DNA from: Eleginops maclovinus
Lineage: Eukaryota; Chordata; Actinopteri; Perciformes; Eleginopidae
Assembly (NCBI RefSeq): GCF_036324505.1
Contig: NC_086363.1
Coordinates: 6,142,655 to 6,206,654 of the forward strand
Length of the DNA: 64,000 bases
Reading direction: 5' to 3'
A program made the translations under genes and the position numbers. Position 1 is the first letter of the stretch, and each line of letters begins with the position of its first letter. This document shows, piece after piece, positions 43,460-57,800 of this stretch. Below the pieces are notes generated by a model. The model was not told the origin of the DNA. It did not search any database and saw only the letters and a list, made by a program, of their open reading frames with translations.

Positions 43460-46400
43460 CTACACCTTCTGTCCGAGTGGCAGCGCTAACCTCCGGCCTG
43501 ACTTCATGCGGCTACGTGCATACACCCGTAAGAAAAGTGCCAAGAAAACTACGGCGACACCAAATCCACCTACCATGGTGACTGCGTGACCGTAGAGGAA
43601 ACAGGAGAGGAGAATGGCGATGGCTTGTCGCAGGGTCATGATGATGGTGAAGACCGCGGCACCAAACTGGCTGATGGTGTAGAAGATGAAGAGCTGGCCG
43701 CATGCTGAGCACACGGACAGCAAGACTGCGTGAAAGGCGAACTCGGAGTGGCGCGTCATGAAGGCCACCGAGTCAAAGAAGGCCCCCTGCTCCAGCAGCG
43801 AGCCGACGGTGAAGAGGCAGGAGAACAGGTTGACCCCGAACATCATCTGCACCGACGACATCTTGTACTTGAACAGGTTGTCCTGCCAGTTGGAGGTAAA
43901 GCTGTCGAAGACGATGTAGCCGATGAGGATGACGACCCCGCTGAATGTTGTGACGTTGGACGGGTGCTTGCTAGGCGTGCTCGACAGCAGGAACATGCTG
44001 ACACCCAGTGAGATCAGCACAGCGGTGAAGTATTCCCAGTACTCGTAGCTCTTGTGGGAGACGATCTTACCCATGAGCATGACAGGAATGACCTTGGAGG
44101 CCTTGGCCAGGACTTGAGTGGGGAAGCTGATGTACTTGAGGGCCTCGTACTGGCACCAGCTGCTCATGATGTTAGAGAGCGAGGCGAAGGAGTACTTGTA
44201 CATGGGCGCTCCGTGGCGAGGTTGCTTGAACATGAGGCACCACAGGCCCGACACGGTCAGAGCCAGGATGCGGTTCATGAAGACCAAGAACTGAGAGTCC
44301 GTGAATTTCTCGCCCTCCTCTTCTGGAGTCTTGGCTCCGTACGAGCGCGTCATCACCCTCTCCTGCAGGACTCCCCATGTCAGGTACGATACCTGAGATA
44401 AGAAAATGTACTTCATTTATATTATATTTTTTAAGCAATTGCAGTTCTGTTGAAACGTTGAGCACTGAAGGTAGATTTTGAGCAGAGAGTATTTTGTAAC
44501 ATAAAACCTAGATATTTGTACCAGGAGAGATATATAAACCATTCCTCCTCTCTATCTTGCCTGCAATTGGACCCCTTTCTAACAACCTGGTTGTTGCCTG
44601 TTTGCATCTTGCATTATTTATTGTTGTGGTGTCAAACCTAAAAGTAATTGCTAGGATATGTCCTTCTGCCAAATGCAATTACACGCTGTCTGAGGAGACA
44701 CAAGGATGGAGCGTTATAAAAAAAAAAAACAACTTTTGAGGATATCCATTTAATCTAGCTTACTCAAACATCTGAACCTTAGACCTTTAACAACTCAAAT
44801 GAAGCGTGTATATACAGGTTTTTTTTGATGATTGTGGAACAGTGAACAAACGTAAAAAGGTGGTTTTGAGCTGTAGTTTGTTTCTATTGAGTTGGAATGA
44901 AGTATGTTTTACAGCAAGATAAAATGAATGCAGTTTGACTAAAGGCTGGTGGGTTTGAGAGGAGCATAATAAAGAGGTTTTGTACGTCAATAAATTATAA
45001 TGTTTTTTGAAATCCCTGTTGTAAATATTTATAATTAATAAACTTCATCCCAGGTCAAACCATGGGGCCAAAACAGTGTAATGTTCCCATCCCTGCATGG
45101 CTTGGAGTTGATGAATTATCATTTGTCCCTAATTACGCATAAAACAGGCATGGACCAACATAAGCATTCATTTGTCGTCGTATGTCTTGCCACCTAAAGC
45201 TCTGATTTGGTCTCCATAACCTCCTCTCCAGCTACTTAAATGCTAAATGCTATTTTGAGGATTACCACTTGACTCTGTGTAAGTATAGTCTCAGTAGAGC
45301 TGACGGTGTGCAAGGTTGGATGATAATGTCTTGTCAATAGGAGCGAACCGTCAACATTATATGTATTCATCAAGTATAAAATATTGATTATAATGCTGCC
45401 TAAAGATGGATCAGTTTGATGAAGAGTGCGAATTTGAGTACTGGCCTTCAGAGTCTCTTAACCGGCAACTCCCTTTAACTAAACTCAACTTGAGCATCCT
45501 TTAAAATTGCAAGTGGCCAACAGCAGATACAGCAAACACAAAACATCCTTATCTACGGCTGCGCAAACAGAAAAAGCATTATATTGTATTACAGGGATTA
45601 GACCACATGTAATTATACGTATTCAATGAGTGTATTACTAAGGAGGATCCCTACCTGAAGCCCAGCCGCACAGAAGATTAATTTGACGACCTGTTTCACC
45701 GATGATCCTGAATCACCCTCGTTCCTGGGTGCCACCGACACGTCATCCAACAGACCTGTTTTAGCCTCGCTGCCAAACACGCAAGTCTTTATGAGAGGGA
45801 AGCAAATCCCGCTACCTGAGAGAAAAGAAAACAAAGATGCAAATTAAAGAATAAACATGATAATAAGGTTGAGCAGGAAGGAACCACAACAAGCAGATTT
45901 TGTTCTTTAATTGGCATGCATCGCCATGTTAGAATCTCACAAGCACAAACCTGTTTCTAAATAATTGGTGCGCTTGAAGTAGCTAATGAGAAAGTAGCCA
46001 GGGATGATGATGGTTGAGTATCCTAGTACGTTGATGAGGAAGCGGAAGAGCCACACATCATGCCAGCCTTCCAGTAGTGACGACTCCTCGGCAGCCACAG
46101 CAGAAGGGAGAAGAAGCAACACAAGTGCAGGCCAAACCCTACAGAGGTAACACAATAATGTTTATCAGACAACATTGTGAAGTAGGCCTACAGACAGAAT
46201 AAACAAGGCTGTTTTTGTGAAATAGAAAATGTATTTCACAATCAATAACTGAAACAAAAATATATTTATATTAAAAAAGGCAATATGACAGTTGAAAACC
46301 GAGTTCAGCAATCTACAGCCTCAGCTAACAGGTCCAGGCCGGACTTACAGCTTAGTATGAAGAGATACAAAACACAAGAGCATGACGTCAATAGCTTACA

Positions 46401-48121
46401 TATAGCGCAAAGTAATATTTTTTCCTTTCAATTGATATGACAACATAGATTTTTAGTCATACATTTCAATAAACTAGTTTTTCCTCCATTAAATTATTAT
46501 GGAATCCATAGAGTTAGGTGTACTTTCAGGAGCAAGTTTTAAATAAGAAAGTGTAGCAAAGGACAAGATTATCAATGCAGCAAAGCATCAAAAACTCCAG
46601 ATCCTACACTTCCCATAATGCAACTTAATTGATGAAATCTTTCCTGAAACCTTTCTGTATAAGAAATGTATTTCTCACTTTGCACAGCTTGTAGGCTTGC
46701 TAATAAAAAACCTCTAAGTCTACAAGATGCAACCGTCTAGCAGACAATGGATGCATTCAATATCACACTCAAAGGTGTCGCCTCATTGAGTTCTACAGAA
46801 GTTCATCACTGGATGCAAAATATATTCAAACATACCATCTGAAAACAGTCCTTTCTGCCATTTTTGCACAAAAAGAGCACCCACTCTCACAAGCATATTA
46901 AGTAACATTGATAATTCAACCAAGGACACTTGTAATGAAACCCTGTCTTCTTTTCAAAAAGGTGTGCTACTTGCTGTCGTGGCACTGAGTGCGTATCCCA
47001 TTCAAAGTGAGGCCGAGCCTCCTCCCAGGGGGGCTGTGAGCCTGACTCACACAGAGTGTCTTTGTGTGGGACTCTGCTGTGGCCAGTAGTTGACTGCAGA
47101 GAGACCTGGGCTGTGAACAAGCAACTTATTACATGAAGGAATGCAGTGCACTGGCTGGGCGGCAAACCCACAGGCTGCTAAACCCCAGGATTCCTGAGAG
47201 CTGCCAAAAACATACCTGTGGAGAGAATGAGTGTGTTGTACGACATATACATGACAGCAGATAATATGGAGTGTATCCATCTTAACAACTATGTCATTAT
47301 TACTACATGGCTGCTGAACGGTGTGGTATGGACATTTATTCCTGGTAAACAAACACATCAGTGCAGAGGGAAAAACCCAGAGAGCTGTTGCAACAAATTA
47401 CGTGACTTAATCATACAGTATCAAAACCCCTTTAATGGGTGTTAACAAATATGTATAGTCATGTTGTTAACTTAACTCGGACACCAATTAAGTTAACCAC
47501 TATCAAAACAAAGTAGTTACTTTACACCACTGGCTTATTAATGAAGTAGATTTACTCAAGTAAAATGTTGAAGTATTTACATGAGTTTGTACTTCTACAT
47601 TTCAGAGATTCTCAGATTTCAATTAATGATGTGAAACATAAATCAACACGTACATCAGACTTTAGTTGCACCTGGAGTAAAATTCACAAGCTACCCTGCA
47701 GCATAACAATTCATTAAAACTAGCTGCACCTTTGACAACACTCTAATGCACCAATAATCATTATAGCATGTAATATATTACTCTACTTCTGCGTTAACTT
47801 AAGATCTGAATACTTCCCCCTCCTGGGTTAATAACGTGTAACAAAACATGTGCACTGGAAATATAACATTAACCAGTTTTTATATGCAACCCGTTTCTCC
47901 ATCCAGCAGGTTGTTCTCAGACTTTAATAAGACACATTGACAGTTAATGGGAATAACGGAAAATCACGGTTAACCGACTTCACTGCCAGCCTGACAACAA
48001 GTAAACAAATAAACAGTCGAGCTTGTCCATATCAATAACTCATCTTTAACACGCCTTTTTCTCCAGTTAGCTAAGGTTTCACTCTTGGATGCTACTGTTA
48101 CCTCCACGAAAAAGATGGCAT
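43460..48121 (-). CDS. slc35b2: PAPS transporter 1, solute carrier family 35 member B2
   Basis: Golgi-membrane antiporter that carries the sulfate donor 3'-phosphoadenosine 5'-phosphosulfate into the lumen for sulfation of heparan and chondroitin chains and tyrosines. Four coding exons in transcript order: 48121-48102, 46138-45951, 45815-45655, 44392-43460 (TAG). The total is 1302 nt and 433 residues; human has 432. The short first exon encodes MPSFSW and shares the following Arg codon with exon 2. Then comes a hydrophobic signal-like segment ([15 protein letters not shown]), a second membrane segment ([20 protein letters not shown]) and KRTNYLETG. The single large last exon encodes most of the roughly ten-helix transporter core, with [54 protein letters not shown] and TIIMTLRQA as family blocks. 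It follows hsp90ab1 and precedes nfkbie, as on human 6p21.1. Confidence 0.96.
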
Positions 48122-48259
48122 TTTCTCCACTCTGTGGCCCGACACCTGGCGCAGGACACCCGCCGACTGACTCAAGCGTCCCCGCTGCAACAGAGCATGA
48201 AGGTCCGGCGAGTACCGATATATTACTTATTATTATTAAGGGATTGTCTTGTTCCGGAC

Positions 48260-51015
48260 TAGCCGTCTTTTTGCTCTGATGTCTTCAACTTATCCTCAAT
48301 GGCCGAGGTGTTCACTTTGAGCAGGAAAAGCCTCCTCTTCTTTGCTCAACACCAGTGGAGGATGCCGGAGATGGAGCACAGCACCCATCCGGCGGCACTG
48401 CACCCTGTCGGTGTGGAGGAGGAACTGCAGGGGGAAAAAGCAGGTTTATTTGAAGAGCACATTTCAGGATACATTCAAGTCAACATTCAAAAGCTTTATT
48501 GTCATATGCACAGCAGCTACAGTGTAGTTATGGAAATTCAAATCTGAATATCCAAGTTACATCCAACAATGCAATATAAATAAATACAAGACTTAATACG
48601 ATTTTATTTTAAAAGATAAAAATAGTGCAAGAAGAAACTGAGTAGAAACAAAATAGTGCACGATTATGTTGCAAGACCAATGTGCAAGTAAATGCAGGAG
48701 TCTATATACATGTAAAATTAAATAAAAAGTGCTGCACATGATGCATTATATCATAAAAGGAAATTTTGTGTGTCCTCTTACCACTTTGTTGCATACAAAT
48801 GAGTGTCAGTGCCATTTTGTAGGAAGACATATTATGTTATAGTGTCCCTGCTCATCCATTATGAAACTTACCATGGTACAGAGGTGGATGATTATAGTAA
48901 CTGGTGCAACTGGTTCCTTTTTTGACATACATTTGTCTAAAATAAAGTAAATGATACCTTACTTTGGGAAAATGATACTTCCCGCTATTATTTATTTTAT
49001 GGTCAAATATCTTGGGAGAATTACTGATAAGTTGACACTTGAAATTAGATGCTGTTGGCATTTTCAATCTCTTCTATATTCCTCTCCTTATTGTTATTTT
49101 AATTTATACTCGTGCTTTTTAAAATCTTATTATCCTTGTGTGAACTCTTACCTGTCCTTTTCTTGGTGTGGTGATTGAATCACTGTTTACTGAGCAACAA
49201 ATTGCCCCTCTGGGATAAAAAAAAAGGATCCTCATAAAAGAGTAGATAGTTAGATACAAGGTTTATAATGATGTGCTCTAGGTTCAGTCTAAGGTAGAGT
49301 TTTTAACCCGGCGCTGCTGCTGCCTCCCCTTTGTCCTCAAAAGGTGAAAGTCCCAAACCTTAGGCGTGATAGACAAGGAAATAGAGTGAGAAGAAGCAGT
49401 TACATAAAGGTCCAAACTCCAGGAGCATTTGTGGTATGAAGAGTAACTTCATATGATAACAAGGGATTTAGTATTTTTTGACCTGAAGTACTTTCCATGC
49501 ATCTTCAAACTATTTGAGGTTGTGCCAGATATCACCCAACAACACATGAAGTACTTAAAGAGTTCAACCTCAAACAGCTACAACTTTAAAATGCACACAT
49601 AGTGGCAAACAGGACTGACTTAATACACACTTTTGACACTTTGCTGACATGTGGAGCTCAAACTGATGACAGCCCTGTAGCCAGGGAGTGAGCATAAAAA
49701 CAAAAAAAATCTGTTCATTTTTCTTCTATGACGAGTCAAAAAGTGTGCAGGAGCTGTACTTGTAGTGGAAATGTACATCGTACGTGTTTTTCGTGCTGTT
49801 TCCTCTTCTGGTCAAACTTACGTAACAAACCTGTTGGAAGGGATATAAACAGGAATGTAGATTGTGTGTATTATTATGTATTATGAGAGATTAAGATCCA
49901 AGATTTTATTATCAACCACTGCTTCATTGTTGTTGTTAAGCTTATGACAATAAAGAGCTCGATCTTCACAATTTAGCCTAATTATTTGATTTCCAACATG
50001 ATGAAAAGCAGCAATTACCTGCATACACGTCTTCTGAAGTGAGACAATTATTAAATGTTTGGAGGATTTCTATTTTCAAAAAACCCCCACAACTAATGCC
50101 ACCAGTTTTTGACACAAATTAAGGATCAGAGATTGCAGTAACACTGATGCATTAATCAAACAGCCCATCTAGAATAGGAACATATGGTAAAGAGTATATC
50201 ATGAGACAAGGGAAAAAGATTATCTCCATTTTTCACAACACCTTTTTGTTTTTAACATAGCCCCTAGCAACACTAGGATGACCCACTGTACACTGTGAAT
50301 ACAACATAAATAGCTTCAGGCCATAGGCTCAATAGGGAAGTAGGTATAGTTTCATAACCTTTTGTTCTAGCTGTTTACCACAGAGGTTTGTCTGCTTGGA
50401 AGCAGTCACTAGAATTTGTTAATCAGTCACTTTCTAACCCTCAGAGCACCATTCACCTGACCGGAAGAAATATTGATCATCGCCACAGATCAAGTGTAAT
50501 TATCATCCTGTGAATGACATTGTGCTGGCTAATTATCCAGCATGCTTTGTTGTTGGTATGTGGTTATAAAATAGGGTACAGCTGAGTGGAATTTCCAGAC
50601 TTTCCACAGCCATTGTATTATTGGAGCCATGAGGAAGAAGAGGCCGCTCACAGGCAAACAAAAATGCTACACCTGGTAAAAGCAGCTTACGGGAAACAAA
50701 ACGCAGAACTGTTTTCATAAAAGACTCTCATTACTGATTGTATCAATGTATCAGGAGATTTTCTTGCTGCACACAAATCACAGTGCTGCTTCACAGTATA
50801 GGTAGAAAAGGTTCCCAGGCCACGTCACGTATCCTTTTCTTTCACTAACAACACACATAAAATTCGTATTGCTTCTTCTGTCTTGTGTTTGCACGTCTGA
50901 AATCTCTCTGATTACTCTCATTTGAGTGCGTACAGACATTACAAATCTTACTGTTGCTGTTAGACTCATTTTAAAATGTACCCAAGATTCCAGTTACCAA
51001 GAAAAAGCATACAAA
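48260..51015. other. Intergenic region between slc35b2 and nfkbie
   Basis: No assigned gene. A GC-richer open frame (48299-48460) starts about 180 bp from the slc35b2 start on the opposite strand. A LINE tail (48475-48745) follows, and the rest is AT-rich. A second LINE-end-like block (ATTGCCCCTCTGGGATAAAA) is at about 49200-49220. Confidence 0.6.
48475..48745 (-). mobile_element. LINE 3' tail fragment between slc35b2 and nfkbie
   Basis: CAAAAGCTTTATTGTCATAT, then GCACAGCAGCTACAGTG, later CCAACAATGCAATATAAATA and AAATAGTGCAAGAAGA. These match the 3' UTR and tail of the element at 7996-8925 block by block in the same orientation. No coding part remains. Confidence 0.7.
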
Positions 51016-51037
51016 TGTGCATGAGTTTTTTTTCCAT

Positions 51038-51043
51038 TTTATT
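51038..51043 (-). terminator. nfkbie: nfkbie polyadenylation signal
   Basis: AATAAA on the minus strand about 825 bp past the nfkbie stop, giving a 3' UTR of roughly 51020-51866. Confidence 0.5.
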
Positions 51044-51866
51044 ACAAAATGAACAAACGGCTTATATTAACTAGACAGGGCAGTGTAATTATACACCAAA
51101 GTACAGGAACAGTTTACTGCAGATTAAGGATAGGATGAGATAAATAGAGAAAACCGCTTGACTACATGAAGTAGCAAAGCTGAAAAATCACAAAGGAGGA
51201 AGCCGCATTTTGTGTTATATATTATATTTTTATACGGTTTATCGGTTTCCTAAGAACAAGCAGTGATTAGTTTGTCTTCATCGTCTTGCAGGTCTCTTTG
51301 GGACACAGTTAGTTTGACATTTTATCTCTGATTACATTCCTCAAAATATCGTTCTGTGATTGTCCGTAAGTTATTGGTGTTGCAAAAAGAAATGTTAGAA
51401 AAAGTATTTGTGTGGCTACAATGATGGCTATGAACACAATGCAGTCAAAGCACTACTACAGTTTTAGAAACTGTGAAAAAAAGCAATTTAAATGTCCAAT
51501 ATTAAAATGTAAAATATGTTAATGTGATTAAGAGGTAGTCTTTTATGTTCATTTAAAAGGAGGTGGCTTTTGCAGCAACACCTCCAGAGGCAAATAACTG
51601 AACCAATGACCCTCTCTCAGTGTGCCATAAATCAGAATCACTCTCTTTGTCAGGGGGAAGTAATCTTATGTTTTGCACTTGTTTGTCTAGTTAATGGATA
51701 AATACACATCAAATCAGGATGTTCTACAAATAGAGGCGCTATTGAATAAAAAAAACGTTAGCTAAAATTCAGCTTTTTTTTCTTTTCTTTTGTTTTTAAA
51801 TCAAATATTTCCACTAGCATGAAGCTCCAGGCAATTTAATAAATGTTGTTAAGCCTAAGATTCAGC

Positions 51867-54800
51867 TCAAAACTTCACACTGACCACCGACCGCCCGGAG
51901 ATCTGGATGTCATCAAAAGGAAAAAGAGCAAGAATCTGAAAGACAAGGACACAAAAGATTCACATTAAAATATGAGTTGTGTTCCATCCCGGTAGTCTCC
52001 CGTAACTTTCAATACCAGTAACTCACATCGTCGTTGCCGTCAGCCAAATCCAGCGCTGTTTCGTCCTCCATATTTCGGAGCATTGTGTCGGCGCCAGACT
52101 GGCAGAGGAGGTGTGCGATGGTGGCGTCCTGTCTCCCCACGGCGAGATGCAGCGACGTGCAGCCGTTAAACATGGCGGCATCCACGTTGGCTCCCCAGCT
52201 GAGCAGCAGCTTCACTGATGTGATGTCGTGCAGCTCGGTGGCGAGATGAAGAGCAGTTTTTCCACTGGTTCCTTCCTGTCAGCAGCGTGGATGGAAAATA
52301 GGAATGAGAAATTCCATAGCTACACAAATGGCACACTACCATAAAGTCAGTCAATTGAATTTGTATAATTGGTTTGTCTTTCTGTTTGCATATGTGTATT
52401 TTTATTTTTGCATTTATGAAGCTGCAAAGAAAAAGGCCATAGTAAATCACATTGTAATAGCAATAATCATTTAGCGGATGTAAGAACTGTGATAGGTTTG
52501 GCTGCTGATTTAAACTGAGAGGAATGTCTGGGGTAGTTTTGGGACTGACTGCCATGTTGAGTGGCCGGCCAGCCCAGCCTAATCATATCTCGGGTCTAAT
52601 TATGTCCTATGAATCCTGCAGGAAGCCCTGAGCTCAGCTCATATCACTTTGCACAGGTGCAGCAAATTTATAGTCAAGATGACAACATAAGGCCAGACCC
52701 AGTAAACAGTGTGAAAGGGACAAGTGTGATTATAAATACTGGCACATTGGTGGCTCATATGAGGGATCCTACAGGGAAACCCAAGCCCAGAGACTCATTA
52801 AGACAACTTTAATGACTTTTAATCTCAACTTTAATAACTTTAATCTCAAACTGAGGGCTGCAGGTACAAGTTTACCTTTAGGATTTAAAAGGTTATTTAA
52901 ACTGAATTACAACTTCTGCTTTTAATAATAAGTAGAAGATTTAATTAAGTAGAACCCTCATGATGCAACCAACCTGGATGTTCAGGTCTGCTCCTTTTTT
53001 CACCAGGAGCTTCATTATCTGATGTTGTCTGTTCAGTGCAGCCAAGTGAAGGCAAGTGAGACCTGCAAGAACAAACCTTAATGAAATGTGGGACATGGGG
53101 CTCTCTTTAAAGGGCAAAACCGTTTTACAAATAAAATACAAATTGATTGTAAACAACTGATTTCGTTCTGACATACAAATATATATATATGCCAGAAAAC
53201 ACGAATGAACATGGGTGTACAAATGATCCTAAACTGTTGAAGTTGGACAGTTTACAAAACCAAATTTAGTAGATACGTTTCAAATGTGATGGTTCCTTTC
53301 AATCTATATTGGTTGAGCAATAGCAACCAAGTTCATTATTTTCTGAAGGGCTGACCACAATAGCCTTGCCTTGAAAGCACCAGCACGCTATGTGACATTT
53401 GGACACACTTAACAATCCGAGTTGCACAATCTGGGAAGTTCAAATTCAGCTACTCAGCAATGATTGCAGCAGTCATTCCTTTACCCACCTCTCCAATTCT
53501 GGGTCTCAAGGACCGGAGCCATCTTGCTGGGGGAAACGTCTCGGGTAATCTCTGTGGCGCACTCCGTCTGCCCGTGCTGGCAGGCCATGTGCAGCGCTGT
53601 GTTCCCCTCCTGGTCCTGCAGCTCCAGACCGGCCCCCTTCTCCACCAGCTGCTTCACCACATCTGTCAGGTTCAGGTAGGTGGCCAGGTGCAGAGGGGTC
53701 TGAGGAACACCAATGATAAGGATTACTTCTTATTTATAACAGTGCACATGTAATATCTTTTGATTTTGGATAACAATTTCCCCCCATTTTATTCAGAAGA
53801 AAAAAACTAAAAAGAAAATGATTTGTTCTATACTGAAAATGACAGATTCATTCCTGATTCAAGTAATAACCTTGAAGATGTTCATTTAAATAAATGTCTA
53901 TTAGTTCACTATTGCTGAATAAGGTACTGCAATTGTAACTGAGCCTTTGAGCTATTGAAGAATCTATTGCAATGTTTATATAGCTGCAGTGTAACAAACA
54001 TGGAGTCTGTGACTGGAACATTTGTAAGCTGTTTGATGCCACTTGATAATTTTCAGAGCGAAACAAACTCAATTACTTTTACTTTTGCAGACTCATTCTG
54101 TGTGCAGCAATGAATCAGACCCTGGTTTCACGAGACCTTAACTAAACGGCATTGCTGTTACCACCGGTAAGAACGTTTTTGCAGTCGTTGTCTTTCAACA
54201 CTACCACTTCTACTTATGTCATAGCATTTCCCAGAATGCCTTTGAACAACAACCAGAGAACAGGTCTGTACCTGCTGCATTCAGCTCTATTACATATGAA
54301 TGAAGAGTCCAACAGATAAATACTCCAGGTGAGAAAGTTGCACCTCCTGTCCAAAACAAAGAGGTGGTTAGGGCTGCAGTCTGATCTACTGAGGCTGCTG
54401 TGGGTGTAGAACCTGAGATCTACTATGGCTTAACTTTTGGATCTTTTATCATTAGTAGGGCTGAATTGCATATGTGCAACACACAATTAAACAGCCAAAA
54501 CGACGCAATATTGCATCACTTTTGCTTTTCATTTAAATGTCTCAAGGGAATTTCTGTTGAAAAACCTGAAGGGGTTAAATTTCTTTCAACTGTGAGCTCC
54601 TAGAATGACTATCGAGAGGAAATTAGGCAACATGTCTTCGACTACCTGAGTCACAGCATCAAGTGCTGAGTCTTGAGTACAGATGTTTCCTTCTGACATT
54701 TCTTTTAGTTTGTTCTGCCTTCACTTTGCTTTTTATACTAGCGAGACTCTGGTCTGACATCTTGAAGTAACAATTCCTCCACCCACATCCACACAAGGGT

Positions 54801-57800
54801 CCTCTCCACAGCTCCCTGTTGTACCATTTCTAGAGGAGGTAGAGGAGGGGAGTTTCCATTTAAAATCCCTTATGAGCTCACACAGGAACCACCCACAGTG
54901 ACGTCCCTGAGTGAGGACAGACTGCGCATAAAGAGGAACAACAGCTCTCTGGAAGTACGGCGATATAAATAATCCTGTCCACCATCACCATACTATGTGG
55001 AAGTCACATTGGATGCAAAATTCCAGCTTTTGTTTTCGAAAGATTTATGTTTCACTTACCTGGTATAAATTATTTTGGATGTCCAGGACTTCTTTTGGGA
55101 ATATCTGTATCAACTGTTTGGAGATGAATTCCTCTTCATGGATGATCGCTAAGTGCAGGATTCTGCAGAAGTGACAAAAAAAAATGAATCCTTTATTCAT
55201 CATACTTTCACAAACCTGCACGTGTAGTTTGTTTGACATTGAGCAATCTTCACCCACAAAAGCAGTAGTTGCTTCACACTTTTCCTCAGAATTCATCTCA
55301 AAAGACTACCGTGACATTTTAAACCTAGTGGGCTGAATGGCAAGAGTTAGTATTTGGGGTATGGAGCAATAACATTTATAGAATAAATAGCATAGTGTGC
55401 TTTTAAAGTCATCTATAAGTAGTTGACAAAAAAAATACCCTAACCTCAAAACTGTTGTGGAAAGTTATACCAAACAAATGTGTGCATAAAGCAGGAAATG
55501 GCACCAGAGCATCAGTGCTTAACTTAAACTAAAGTAGAACAACACAAATGGACACATCTGTAAAGTGAATTTATTTGCAAGGTTTAAATTGCTCATATTT
55601 CAGGCTCCATACCGAAAGCAATACAACACAGGATGAGGATGTTATTGTAGTGAAGCATTTATAGTGTACAACAAAACGGCATCTCACTGCAGCCCTGTAC
55701 GCTCCTTAAGCTCAGCGATGACTTTAAATGTCAAGTCGAGAGACAGACAGTGTGGGATCAAACGATGCCACAGATATCATGTCATTCAGTTAAATATTAC
55801 ACACATTGGTTTTTACTTGAGTGCACCATTAATATGCTGTTATTTTCTGTTAGCTTTTAAGGGAAACGTATGTCATTCACCTATTTATCAACAAAACCAA
55901 TGAATAAAAAGTGAATGAATAAAAGGACATAGTATGTGATTGATTTAACACACACCTGTCTGCAGTTACAGCGCATTGGATGATATATTATGTGCCTTTT
56001 GACTGGTTGTTATTATGCATCAGATTTTGTCTGCTATTCCCAAAGCCAGAAGCAACATGCATGGGGTTTAGGACAAAACAGGACATTTAAAGAAGGCACC
56101 TTGGACTTTGAGAAACTGGGATGCATTTTTAAACTAGATTTTATATATCATCCACTAATTGATTCATCGAGAAAACTTTTGAAACAGCCCTAGTACTTTA
56201 TCCAGGTTAATGTCACTACTGGCTGTTTTAAATGTCTGTCAGCTAGAGAATGTGCCCCTCTTGAGAGTAAACCCCTTGAGCAAACCTTTTTACTTTGAAA
56301 GGGACTTCCTGGTTTGACTAAGACTTGAATGAATAAGAACTCAAAAATCCCATGGGGGGTAACAGTAATGTTTGCATGATTCTTCACCGGCTCAGTCAGT
56401 GTGCCGTGTTTCAGGTGTTTATTCCCCGTCCCAAGCATCTATAGTTAGGGTGTGAGAATGAAACCATGTGTGGCTCCAAAAACCAGAAAGCGGAAATGAA
56501 AAGAAGTCAAAGACACAACAACAGTTCTACTACGCTGGGACGACATCCATCACTGGATTACACTACAGGTTGCAGCAGTCATTAGCAGGTCTGCTTCACG
56601 TCAAAACAGACTGATGACTTAGCGAAAAAAAGACGAGTGGGTCACACAAGAAAAAACTGATAACGCTGTGTGGAGGAGGTTGAGGTATTTGTGTGCAAAA
56701 AAAGCAGCAGTTTCATTGACTCAAACCGAAAGAATAAACAGCGACCAACAGCCATTGTGACGCCAAGTAACTAACTGACATTTACAGAAGTCTGCTGTGT
56801 TAGAAAAAGAAAGAAAGGAGTTGGTGAACTGATGGATCCACTAAAGAAAACATGCACATTGTCCAATCCTGATCAACAAGTTTTCTGGATCAAATCCGTC
56901 CTCAGTGGTGCCTCAAAGCATGTGCTTTGTCTGTGCGGCATGGGGAAGTCCAGCCTATCTGTTTCACTTCTGTTTTTCTCACCGAGCGACGCCTCACAGC
57001 AGTTCATCCACATTCATGACACGGCCAAAGTGCATTTAAAACAGTCTACAGTATCACACCGTATGAAATCCCCTGTTAAACCAGTATCACATGAAGAGCT
57101 GTGGCTGAACTTCTATGTGATTTACAGATTCCACTAACTTGGTGTTTTAACCATCTCATCAACGTTAGTGAGAAATATATTAGTTGCTTGCACTACCAGA
57201 GCTGTAACAACAGAAAAAGAAACTACTTTTATATTGAAGTTGTCAAGCAAAAAGGTCCAATCTTCTCTAGTTTCAGCTTCTCAAATTTGATCTGCTGCTT
57301 TTTCTCAGTTTTATGTGTTTGCAATATTTTAGGCTGCACTCCTGAACTTTGGGAACTTGTTATGGACATATTTAACTGTTTCTTACATTTTGAGAAAAAT
57401 TAAACAGATCATGGTGGGCTATATTAGATGTGGGTTGCAGCCCTAATAACCAGAGCTACTGATGTTAAAAGAGAACAATGCACTGTGCTAATTAAATACA
57501 ACTTTGCTATGCTCAGAGAAAAAGGGGAGGACATTTTCAAGTTGATGTCAAACATTCTGGGGTTAATTTAAAAAAAATCCACAATTTTTCTGTATGAGAT
57601 ATTGCAGACTACTCCATAATAGACTTAGAAAATATGTTTATAAAAAGTTGAAATAATATAAAAGAGAAATGCAAGGTATTCAGTGTGCATCATTGGGCCC
57701 AGGGAAGTTCAGAAAAGATTTGCTTTTACATAAATAACAGAAAATAAACATACGTGTCTCCATCTTCAGTGATAGTTGTGAGCAAGTTCTCCTCCTGTTC

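Noticed and set aside
43730..44401. Plus-strand open frames across the slc35b2 last exon
   Set aside because: Shadows of the minus-strand transporter; compositions rich in Glu, Val, His and Arg with no recognisable domain.
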